This document shows positions 13,201-30,672 of a stretch of 64,000 nt of DNA, piece after piece. How positions within the stretch are numbered: the stretch's first letter is position 1; each line of letters opens with the position of its first letter. Origin of the DNA: Stichopus chloronotus (lineage: Eukaryota; Echinodermata; Holothuroidea; Aspidochirotida; Stichopodidae); contig CM037840.1 in the NCBI GenBank assembly GCA_021234535.1, positions 3,504,565 to 3,568,564 on the forward strand, given 5' to 3'. The position numbers were made by a program, and so were the translations under genes. Under the pieces are notes generated by a model that searched no databases, had not been told where the DNA came from, and worked only from the letters and a program-made list of their open reading frames with translations.

Positions 13201-15760
13201 AAGACGTGTTCTACTTAGTTAATCAATTGTTATTTGCGGGTTTTTTAGTTATTTTTATTCTTTTTCTTTCCACGGTAGCCCCATTTCTGATAGCCAGGCG
13301 ATTCCCTGTGACGATGTGTGTGGAGGTACGGGACATTTTAAAAGCGGCCCGCTTTCATCCTACTTTCACATCAAACATTAGTCGAAATAATATTGTCTGA
13401 CATGATAAGTTGTTAACAAGAACATATTCTAAGACTGCACTAGAGTGACCACTTTCATTTTTTCTAACGCTTTACATAAAATATACAGTATTGGAAAATA
13501 ACCTACACAGGTTCACTAATGTATGGTGTTCTTGATAATACATTGTCATTTATGCCAATTTTAAAAGTTGATTCAAGATGCAATATATGCGCACACCATG
13601 GTATTTCAAAATGATATCAGTTCTTTAATTGATAAATATTGTACGTGACGACTACACAAACTTCTCTGTTTAGTGTTGTTTTTATTTGATAGAAATACGC
13701 AAAGCAGGAAATTAGTAAATAGTTGTAGAGTGTAGTTGGAGGACAGACATCAGGGCGACATTGAACTTTTGAAAATAGAAGGTCAAGTGGTTAACGATTG
13801 GGCTCGAAATTGACAAGTGCGATTCAACGTCATTCTCAGTGGTTAAACGAAAAGGTGAATGCAGGAAGGAAATATCACCAAAACAAAACCTAATACAACC
13901 CTTTTAGTTATAACGAAAGTTCATACTTGTTGCTTTTAAAATGCACTTGGAATTTCTGGAAGGCGCTTCACGATGTGTTAATTATCCAGATATCGTGTTC
14001 ATTGTTTGTAAAAAGCAAATACTGGAACTAGACATGAGTCAGGTTAAAAGGGTTGCTTGTACAGTAAAATTTTCGTGGAGGCACATCCCGTGGCCGTTCC
14101 TCTAAAGCAGTATACACAGGGACCTCATCGCATCAAAGCTGGTGTGATGATGGTTATCCCTCTGTGTCCTCCAGTGTTCTGGTGTTCATTCTACCAACAG
14201 TGCTGAAAACAATAAATTGACATATGTCCCATTGAACAGAAACATCCTCTTACCGCTTTTTGATGTAAAAGCTAGCAAGGAATGAGGTATCTATGTAGTG
14301 TGTTTCATTTTCTCATTGAGGTGATATTATGTAATCGAGCAGAATGATCATGCAACAGATTTTTAGAAGGAAACTTTCATCGTGTACGATGTGGATAAAT
14401 AATCTTATTAACTATACAGTAATAAGAGTGATTAATGTGTACTGGTATTCAGATAATGAATATGAATTTCCTTGTTCCTGACCAGGAAATGGACACCGAG
14501 GGCTCAGCAGTACTTAGCAACTCATCACATCTTCTCATGAATCCCGTAAACCATCTTCTTATTCCATAAAAAAATGTACAATAAATAAGTGACAATGGCC
14601 TGTACCTATCGTTTCTTGCTTTTACACTTATGGAACAAAACTAATTGGCACTTATAGGTAACAAACTAATATAAAGAAAATAACACACAATTCAAGTGGG
14701 TAATATTCTTGCCACATGAAACATTGTTTGGATCAATACATATGTAGACCTATTGCTGTACCGGTAAACTGTGGCACTATAGCAAAAAAATATAGCCCTG
14801 ACCTACAATATGATATTTCCTCCTATCTCACTTTTTCGTGGTTACTGTTTCATTTTGTTTAGTCAGTGCGAACGTATAAATGGAACTTGGACCGTTAATG
14901 CCACCTTTCTGATCTATGTATCCCATGAACCTTTTTTTTTTTTCCTGTGCACGATATTAACATACTCGATCCACATTGCATTAAAGTTACATACTCAGTC
15001 GGTATGTAAGTGCGTACCATATGCAGATAATCGCATGTAACTAGGTCCCTCTCAGAGAAAGAGAAAAACGAGAATGACGTCTTAAAACAGTAGGGGGAAG
15101 TCCACATTATATATGGAGAAGAGGCGTCCTCACGAAAGAGCGTAACACAAATCCGAAATTTAGGATAAAATAATTCCTATACAGCTAAAAGCTGGGACGT
15201 AGTTTTTCCTGAATACCGTCCAGTTATCTCAAAACTCAAATTGTTGAATATATTTCTGTTTTCCCCAGAGAGGTTATTGGATATCGAACGAAGAAATTGT
15301 CGGGCCTTACGTGAATCATATACTGGCAAATGTACAGAGCTGCTTTGCTTACCGCGTAAGACGCCTCCTACTACTGTTCCATTTGATTTGTTTAGTGTCT
15401 ATGTGTCTATGTAGTTACAGTGACGTCATTCTGGTTTATCTATTTCTATGGTCTATCTAAATATCTGAGACTTGAATCAGCTAGCTTCGACTATTCTCTC
15501 CAGCAATGACAAAGGTAAAAAAAAAAACGACGATGTCATCGATAGTAAATAAGCTTCTTTTTTAAATAAAAGAATCTGAAGCAAAAAAATTAAAATGTGA
15601 AAATTATAAGATCTAAATAGGAATTGTGCGTGACGACTGTGGAAAAACAGTACCCATGTTTGAAATATAAGGAAGACACCTTTGATTATTTGACACATAA
15701 CAATAACAGTGTAATACTTCAATTAAGACACTAAATCCAACCTAACAAACATCAAGTTAT
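10242..15760. other. Long non-coding stretch
   Basis: No supported gene. Minor features are an AAT/AAC-rich patch (10377-10425), a G13-14 run at about 12888-12901 and several A/T runs. Open frames of 60-115 codons occur on both strands without recognisable motifs. Confidence 0.4.
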
Positions 15761-15945
15761 TACTCCTCACTTCCTCCCTCTTTTTTAACCTCTTCCCCGC
15801 TTGGTCTTTTAGCCCCACTTTTATTTCTTTAGTTTCTTCCCTTACTTTACCCTTAACCCACTCTCTCCCTCATCCTTTTCTCATTACTGACCTTTCTCCC
15901 CCTCGGCTTTCTCTTCTCTTTTCCTTTTAGTTGACTCATGTCAAC
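15760..15945. repeat. Pyrimidine-rich tract
   Basis: About 180 bases composed mainly of C and T, with blocks of CTTCC, TCTCCC and CTTTT. It is not a clean tandem repeat. A long homopyrimidine-biased strand of this kind is compatible with triplex or H-DNA formation, which is inference only. Confidence 0.6.
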
Positions 15946-16767
15946 ATATTACTCTTGTTTAATTGTTACTTTTTAATCTGTTCTGCACATTCCCACCATC
16001 TTTTCAACTTTCCCTATGGACACGATTGAGTGTACTTCGTTCATATCAACCAAGTGGTGAAACAATTAAAGATCATGTGACCACGACGTAAGCGGAGAGG
16101 GCATGCTTGTTGGAAGCATCCTGTTGTAGAATTCTTTACACACGTCTGACTTGTGAAGGATCGGCCTATAATCCGTTGCCTGTGCATACCTGTAAACATA
16201 GGTAAAATTCACCGAATAACGACAACTCAAGAGGTAGTGGCTGTCATGCGTTAGGCCGGATACTCGGTCGAGTGTCTGATTGTGCGCCAATGGCTGTGAA
16301 CTTCCTCAACAATTCTTTTCTTGACGTATGTCAGAGGTCTCTTTTAGAACCCATAAAGGAAACTGTGACTCTTATCAGAGACCCGTTTGGGATTGTATCT
16401 ATTTACAAAGTAAGCAACCTCGTTCACCTCAAAAACGGCTGTGAATTTTTAATATAAAACACCTACAATGACAGCGTTTTCATTAGCACAATACTGGTAG
16501 TAACCAGATATATTTTAATCTGTACGTATTCAAGGTCTCACATAGTGATACCGTGTTCACAGCCGTACCCTGTTTCCAGAACAACATAGATGTTTCTGCT
16601 AGTAGGCATATCTTTCGCACAAAGAAAAAAGAAACGCAATTTCGGTTATTTCCAATTTTGTATATCCGCTTATTCCAATCTACTTTTCATTGCAGTTTCG
16701 TTATAAAGCACGTAGACGTCTTTATGAATTAATAACAGCAAACCTAGGCTGTGTCTGATGCAGTTCT

Positions 16768-16775
16768 TGACGTCA
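16768..16775. promoter_or_regulatory. CRE-like palindrome TGACGTCA
   Basis: Perfect CREB/ATF consensus octamer about 610 bp upstream of the receptor start codon. Four other copies occur elsewhere in the window (15421, 28061, 28645, 53334), so location alone does not prove function. Confidence 0.25.
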
Positions 16776-17360
16776 CAACTGGATGAAAATTGCTCGGAAG
16801 ACAAGCATAATAACTCTTCCCTTTATCGTGATAGGTGAGCGGTTTGCACCGGCGACGGCAGTTTCCAGATTGTTATGTGGTACGTTTCACTGCTTATGCT
16901 GTGCAATTATCCCGGTGTGTGCTTTTCATCTATAACTTGGAAAGCACTCAAAGACTGCACAACGCCGAGTTAACATCGCTTTGCATTTTCTACTGAGTTC
17001 GTGATCTGTCATATCGTGGTAAAGGGAAACACATTTGTTAAGCTAATATCGTTTATGGTCGAAAGGGTGGAATTTCTAAGGCAGTCAGTTACCATGGAGA
17101 TACAAGCCCGTATTCCCTCTTCACCAGTTCAATGAATATACGGTACACCCACTCTTAAGGAGCAAGTTTAGAAACAAAGGAAAACTCGTTCATGGAACCC
17201 CACCTTTCTTTCCTGAGAGGAAATTATTGCCACTTTTGTGTGTTTTGAATAATGATTTGTGATTTTTCTGCCGAAATATTGGGAGAACATGTTTTAGGAA
17301 AACCGTTCAAACCATCTCAAGATTGGTTTAAGGGATTATATCTCTAGACGTCTGATAAGG

Positions 17361-17369
17361 CTTTTGCAG
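17361..17369 (+). promoter_or_regulatory. Probable 3' splice acceptor before the receptor coding exon
   Basis: CTTTTGCAG ends 15 bases before the ATG at 17385. It would join an upstream untranslated exon to the single coding exon, the usual arrangement for intronless-coding GPCR genes. The donor and upstream exon were not identified. Confidence 0.4.
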
Positions 17370-17384
17370 ATATCATTTTGACTC

Positions 17385-18512
17385 ATGGCAAGTCCTGGAG
17401 AAGATGATGTATATGATGACGAAGACTATCATTCACAGTCTCTCGACTCAGGTCAACAATCTTACTACCTAGGCGATGAAGACGACCATTGCACCAGGAG
17501 TAACAGAAGCATTATCATTTTTAATTGCACCCTCGTTGCTTTTGGTTTTTCGTCTGCCATAATTTTAATTGTTATTCTCAGTTTCAAGAGAAATTTAAGA
17601 TTGATTCATTACACCTTCCTGAACTTCTTGATCGTTTCGTTCATCCTGAGGTTGATACTTAACGGTATCGTCTATACAGAAGAAGCATTTGATCTTTGCT
17701 GGCGGATAGGGCGTCCGACCTGTCTGCTGCTAAAAATCGCGGAACCGGTGATCACATACAGCGTGGTCGTCTTCTTGGTCGTGGTGGCATGGGAACAGTG
17801 TCATCGATATGCCACATCCAGAGAACGAGGCGAAAGCGCCGTAACCTCAAGGGGTCTTCGTATCTTCATGTTGTACGGCTTGGTGTTTTTGTTGAGCACC
17901 CCGGATATAATCAACTCTCTCTCTGAACAGCACAACCCCAGTTACCCCATGGAGTATTGCGACATCAATCAAAATTACCCCTCTCTGACCATGTATCTCG
18001 TTCTCTCTAGCAAGGGATGTTTTTTGGAATACATTTTACCCTTGATAGTTCTTTACGCTTTCGTGGCAGCGATCGTCATTCGCATGATAAAGTCAAGGGT
18101 CAATATATCTGTACCGCAGACGACCTCGTGGACGAATCATCGTCCACCGAGATATTTTGCCATGTTGTTAGCTACAGTCGTCGCTTATACCATTGGTTAT
18201 TTCCCAAGGTACGCATATATGCTGATACATATCATTATACGTATATTTTCCATGGATGTGACAGACAGCGTTTTCTTGTATCATTTACATATCGTTGACA
18301 GAATTTTTGCATTAATTCCTCCTTCATTTTTCCCTCTTTTTGTCTTTGCGCTATCCCGTCAACATCTCGAAGCAGGCAAGGAGATATTTTATCGAATTAA
18401 GGTCCACTTGAGTGGCAGAGGCTGGGGATCTGGGCGTATGATTGAGGCCAACGGAGAAGAGGAAGCATTAAACATTGGAATGGATCAGTTGGGAAACCAC
18501 TCACAAACTTGA
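17385..18512 (+). CDS. Divergent class A-like G protein-coupled receptor, 375 aa
   Basis: A single uninterrupted coding exon for a seven-transmembrane plasma-membrane receptor; the ligand is unknown. Approximate helices are TM1 43-66, TM2 76-97, TM3 112-137, TM4 157-173, TM5 205-235, TM6 257-284 and TM7 300-323, then a short amphipathic segment (SRQHLEAGKEIF). The extracellular N-terminus (1-42) is very acidic with Tyr10, Tyr15, Tyr27 and Tyr28, as in tyrosine-sulfated receptors. N-glycosylation sequons lie at Asn40 and Asn47. Cys113 and Cys192 could form the TM3-ECL2 disulfide. Family landmarks are retained only in part: Pro219 in TM5, Pro274 in TM6, Pro317 in TM7 and an HRY (140-142) in place of DRY. 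The TM2 aspartate is replaced (LIVSF), CWxP reads GYFP, and NPxxY reads FPLFV. The ATG at 17385 was chosen because it precedes the acidic N-terminus and follows a splice acceptor. It is either a lineage-specific orphan receptor or a receptor with altered signalling. Confidence 0.88.
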   Translation: MASPGEDDVYDDEDYHSQSLDSGQQSYYLGDEDDHCTRSNRSIIIFNCTLVAFGFSSAIILIVILSFKRNLRLIHYTFLNFLIVSFILRLILNGIVYTEEAFDLCWRIGRPTCLLLKIAEPVITYSVVVFLVVVAWEQCHRYATSRERGESAVTSRGLRIFMLYGLVFLLSTPDIINSLSEQHNPSYPMEYCDINQNYPSLTMYLVLSSKGCFLEYILPLIVLYAFVAAIVIRMIKSRVNISVPQTTSWTNHRPPRYFAMLLATVVAYTIGYFPRYAYMLIHIIIRIFSMDVTDSVFLYHLHIVDRIFALIPPSFFPLFVFALSRQHLEAGKEIFYRIKVHLSGRGWGSGRMIEANGEEEALNIGMDQLGNHSQT

Positions 18513-21500
18513 GTATGAAGAAAACTACCATTCCAACTTATCGTGAAATTGAGCTAGCCGCCATTGATCAGTAAGCACAAGTCAGTGCTAAAAGTGATGG
18601 AGGCGAACTCTGGAAACAAACCACATACTTAAAGAACAATTCAGAGGAAGATAAAGGCTTTAGACTACCACAAAGAAAACTAAAAGAAAACAAGAAATAA
18701 TGTGGACCAGCTGAACTATTCAGTGAAGAATTCACCCGATTCCTTTGGATTATTTGAAGGTATTGATCATCGAGTTTTATCTTTCTACAAGGAGTCCAAC
18801 GCAAATAGGAGTGATATAATGCGCTAACAGTTGCCCGTAACATTTTGTGTTTGCTTGAAACTCGGTCAGGGTGTCTACGCCAAAATATGTTATGTGTTCA
18901 CATATTTATATTAATCACCAAAATTAATGTTATGTCGCAAGTAGAGGGAATTTCAGCACCAAATGTACAATTTTTCACCTGTCCTTTGTAGGTAAAGGTA
19001 ATGGCTAGAAAACCAAATTACAACAGTATTCCCATTGTACAAACTGTATATTATAACTGTTTGTGTCAAATCTATTGTTTCCTGGTACCTCCTTGAAACT
19101 TGGGGGTAGCTCTCGCATCTTCTTTCAGAATGCTTGCACTTGCTCATTTTGGCCGATTCAAAGGGACACTTTCTTCTGGGGGTTTCTTGCAAAGGTTTCT
19201 CATTTTCGTTTGACACTTAATTATTAATAAATACCTCAGTGGTGCATTCAAAACTAGAAAGACTGGTTTCCAAATTCAATATCTGATAAAAAGTACTTCG
19301 AAAAAGGTCACATGATTTTTTTTTTTTTTTTACAGTCGTACATAGGCACATCTATCAAGTGGCTATGGTAGATTTTGGTTTGAAGCGAGTGGCGATTTTT
19401 TCTCCAAGCAATTTCCTACCTGTCAACTTTTTGTAAAACTCTTTGCAGGTGATACCCACGACTTTGTCCAAAGCTACTGTTTCTATGTTAATGACAATAT
19501 TGCTTGCCAAAATTCGAAAGGAAAAAGGCATGTGTTTAACAGAACAAAAACAAACATATTTTAAAAACCAATATAGTTGTGCGCCCAGCATGACGAAAGA
19601 TTGTTCAAAGTAGGGAAGAATGGTGACCTTTTCAGTGAATTGTAGTTATTTATTGGTCAAGAATGTTCATCCATCATATGTACAACGTTTTGAGGAGATG
19701 CAACTCTTGTAGAATTTTGGTGATGATGCTCAATGGCCTAACAATTAACAAAGGTATTTTATTTGAATGCCAAGTTGGTTCACTGTGAAACAAGTTCCTT
19801 TATTTGTTTTGAGGTTTCTTCCATCAATTCTCAGTTAAAACCCTTTTGATATCTGAACTTGAGCTTGTACCTTACCGGAGTTTCCATGCATGTGCTCGTC
19901 TACATGGTTGCCAGTTCTACTAGATGGCAAGCATTTGCATGTTTGACTAAACCTGATTAATACATCTGTCCATCTTGTCATCCTGTGATTTGTAAAATGT
20001 TCTGTTAGAAATATGACATTTTCTGGGTTCCACTTGAGTTTACCATGATACTCTCATAAAGTTATAAGTATTAATTATACTACCATACTATAGTTTTCTA
20101 ATCAGAGAATTGTTTCTGTTTATTTTAGCCAGTTCGAATAACTGCAAGGGGAAGCGAAAAATTCAAAAAATTTACTGTGAAGAATTGATCGGTTATTTAT
20201 TCAGTGATGTGAATATTTAATAACCACTATGGATAAGTTAATGTTCTCTTTAGCACTGTAGTGTCTAAGAAAACGGATCATGTTCATAGCTGAGCGTGGT
20301 CTTCCACACAACCTTTTGCAAAGTAGTTTCGAAGTACAGTCAATGATTGGAAAAGGGTTTGTAAAGTGACGTCTGAATTCCAATTCGTATCCACCACTTG
20401 AATACTGTACTGACATTCTAACAACTTTTGTAAGAACTTTTGTCACTTAGTTTGTTATTCACTGCAACAGTCTCTACTGTATGCACACTTTTTAACAATT
20501 TCATCTAACTGCATGAATATTGTGATCAGACATGGCGGACGCATATGATGTTGACAGACGTAGTAACATTCTTGTAAAAATTACTCGAAGCGGAAAACAA
20601 TCCTTGCTGACTCATACTATACGTTTGTTTTACACACCAGGTCTGCAAAAAGTTCTGCCACAGAGTATTACAGTCGTTCAGGCATTTTCTGGTTCAACTG
20701 TTAACGAACTTCAATTTTCACCCCACGCATTCATGATTTATTTTAAGGGTTTTCATTGAGTACAAAACAAAGCAAACTCAAGTGAAGCATGTATTTAAGC
20801 CAGGAAAATGAAACCAATTGAAAGGGATTGTTAGTAATGAAATAACATACCCTTAATGCAGACTAATGAAGTAAAGAAAAAACCTAGAGCAACGTATTTA
20901 TTCGCACTCATAAATGAAAGTAATATGAAGTGTACTACATTTTTTGAGAGAGAAAGCTAATTGATGGTCACGAATACACTCGTTTTGTGGTTTCCACCTA
21001 CTTTATACCTTACGCATATTGAAATGCAAACTACGAGTTGCTTGTCATATAAATGCCTCATATCAGCGTCATTTGCGTAATGATATCTACATAATATTCA
21101 GTTTGGTTTATAGTTTCAATATACAGGCTACTCTGTGGGTTTACTCTGGCATTTTATGTGTTGCAACTAGTAAAAAGGATGCAATCTGATGCATCTTGCT
21201 ACGATAATTTATCAGATGAAGAATGTATGACGTATTATAGACTTGTCGGCAGCAGCAAACTCGTGCCAACAAGGGGGTTAACGTTGGAAGCCCGGAATAA
21301 ACTTTCGACGTGCTCACGATTTGGTTGAAAACTCTTACATACCGAAGAATCGTACATGCATGGTAATTTTGATCTGAGATTGAGTTTATCACTGATAGAG
21401 ACAAAGCCCTCCAGTGGTACTTCTTTGACATAAAAGTTGGTGGAGATGTTTTGTAATACGTTACACCAGGGATAAATGCAATGAGAGGTTTTCGAAATTT

Positions 21501-21975
21501 TCACTGGAAGAACTTCGTTAATAAGTCAGTTTTTTATAGCATAGTCACAAATGGAATGGCATATTCTAAAAAGTAGACGAACTTATCATGTTATACTACG
21601 CAAATGTTAAAACAGTTACGAGGAAAAAAGGGTGACTTCAAATGAAAAAAAAAGTCTTAACGTTGTTCATATACACGAAAAGGAAAGAGAAAATTTAGGG
21701 CGTAGATGTTTGCTTATATCATAAGCTTTATCTCCGTTCGTTCCCTACGTTACACGTAAACAAGGAAATTTGAGACAAGAAAAATTGTTTCATAAATTGG
21801 AGCATTGTTTACCAGAATGTTTAGGAGTTGTAACAGCACCCCTAGATGAATATCTATGTCAATGTATATCGTGTACAATGTAAATAAATATATTGCTTTG
21901 TTATGATTTTATATTGAAGTATAACGTATACCCAAACAACAATTCTCAGCAAATACAATCATTATGTAATAAATG
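18513..21975. other. Downstream of the receptor; no second gene seen
   Basis: Probable 3' untranslated sequence follows the stop at 18510-18512; AATAAA occurs near 19226 but the polyadenylation site is not defined. A T14-type run lies at 19317-19331. A 75-codon plus frame at 20532 starts in an ATGG context but shows no motif. Nothing else is supported. Confidence 0.4.
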
Positions 21976-22230
21976 TGATATGGATATGCTTCTTCATCAC
22001 TAAGCAGACAAGAAGCGGTCCCATGTTGGGTAAGGTATGTGTAACGGATATGCTTCTTGATCCCTGGGCAGATCAGAAGCGGTTCTATGTTGCATGAGGT
22101 ATGTGTCACATATATGCTTCTCATCACTGAGCAGACAAGAAGCGGTCCTATGTTGCGTAAGGTATGTGGCACAGATATGCTTCTTCATCACTGAGCAGAA
22201 AAGAAACTTTCGTTGCGTAAGGTACATGAT
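21976..22230. repeat. 64-bp tandem repeat, about 4 copies
   Basis: The unit carries ATATGCTTCTTCATCAC, then GAGCAGACAAGAAGCGGT, then TATGTTGCGTAAGGTATGTG. The ATATGCTTC word starts at 21984, 22048, 22112 and 22175 (spacing 64, 64, 63). The copies are moderately diverged, and the last is truncated inside the AAGAAGCGG block. Open frames across the array reflect the repeat and are not considered genes. Confidence 0.9.
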
Positions 22231-29549
<7,319 letters not shown>

Positions 29550-30672
29550 TCAATTCTTTTTTGGTCGGCAGTTCTCCGAGAGTTAAAGTTGGCTCTAGTT
29601 TCTCTGGCTATATCGATATTGAGTATGGTGTTCCTCAGGGGTCTGTCCTTGCCCCGTTCTGTTTAATATATATATTCGTTCTTTATACACGAAAATTGAA
29701 AACCTTGGTTTTAAGATTGAAGGGTATGCTGATGACCATCAGGTGTATAAGTCCTTCTCTCCTTCCTTCCAATCACGTGTCTTGAATCATGACATTCAAC
29801 AGTGTTTTTCCGTTTTAACTTCTTGGATGAATTCTCACTTTCTGTGTTTAAACCCTAGTAAAACCGATATTATTCTTGTTGGCCGTGACAGTGTTTTGGG
29901 TGACATCAGTATTGGTGGCACCTTTATAAACAACAATGATTGTGTAAGGTTTGCCAACTCCGTAAAAAGTCTTGGTGTTGCCTAGATAATAAGCTTATGT
30001 TTGTCAAATAAATCTCTGCTACTGCTTCCTTCTGCTTTTCTGTCCTTCGTAAACTTTCTAAGCTCAAACCGTATTTAAATTCTGATCAGCTTAAGACTCT
30101 TGATATGGCATCAGTTCTCTCTAAGATCGATTATTGTGATTGCTTGTATTACGGTATTAATCAGAGTTTCTTGAATAAACTACAGATTGTTCAAAATTGT
30201 GCTAATAGGTTAATGTATGGTAGAAAAAATCGAGAACATGTTTCTGACCTCTTTGTTCAGCTGCACTGGTTGCGTGTTCGCGAAAGCATCTTTTTCAAAG
30301 TAATTTTAATGGTTTTCAAATGCCTCCATGGCTTATCTCCGGTCTACGTATCCGATCTCTTCACCACCTCTGCTCTTTCTATTGCAATTGTCATTACCAA
30401 ATAATACTTCTACCCTCTGTGACAGATCACTTGTAATTTGTGGTCCTAATGGTTTCTAATGCGAATAATTTTGTAATGAAACTCAATGCTAAGTAAGTGC
30501 CTTTTGTATACATTTGATGTTCTTTCCATTTTGTTTTCTATTATTTTAAATTGTTTTCTACTATTTAACATTGGTTATTTTGTTTTCAGTACGACCGTGT
30601 ATGCCTTGTAGTCAAGGTAGAGGCTGTACATAAACCTTTCATTCATTCATCCATTCATTCATCCATTCATTC
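29550..30672 (+). mobile_element. 5'-truncated CR1/L2-like LINE with decayed reverse transcriptase
   Basis: The element starts inside the reverse-transcriptase domain. GVPQGSVLAP (motif before the catalytic box) reads from about 29627. After a one-base slip near 29657 the catalytic box GYADDHQVYKSF reads at about 29720-29757, followed by SHFLCLNPSKTDIILVG. Another frame change and an in-frame TAA occur near 29980-30010. RT-thumb sequence (KIDYCDCLYYGI, QIVQNCANRLMYGR, LHWLRVRESI, FKCLHGLSPVYVSDL) follows to about 30404, with a further frameshift before the likely ORF end at 30459. About 200 bp of 3' UTR leads to an (ATTC)n-type tail. The 5' truncation and short-repeat tail are standard for CR1/L2-class LINEs. 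The copy is dead. Confidence 0.88.
30633..30672 (+). repeat. ATTC-type 3' tail of the LINE
   Basis: TTCATTCATTCATCCATTCA-type tetranucleotides end the LINE, matching the short tandem 3' tails of CR1/L2-type elements. Confidence 0.85.

Larger units (their letters stand above)
15946..17384. other. Upstream region of the receptor gene
   Basis: No protein-coding feature recognised. It contains a palindromic TGACGTCA at 16768-16775 and a plausible splice acceptor (CTTTTGCAG) ending at 17369. The 5' untranslated exon or exons and promoter of the receptor may therefore lie in or beyond this interval. Confidence 0.4.

Noticed and set aside
17696..18298. Alternative plus frames overlapping the receptor (17696-17926, 18017-18298)
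   Set aside because: Shadows of the receptor reading frame without motifs of their own.
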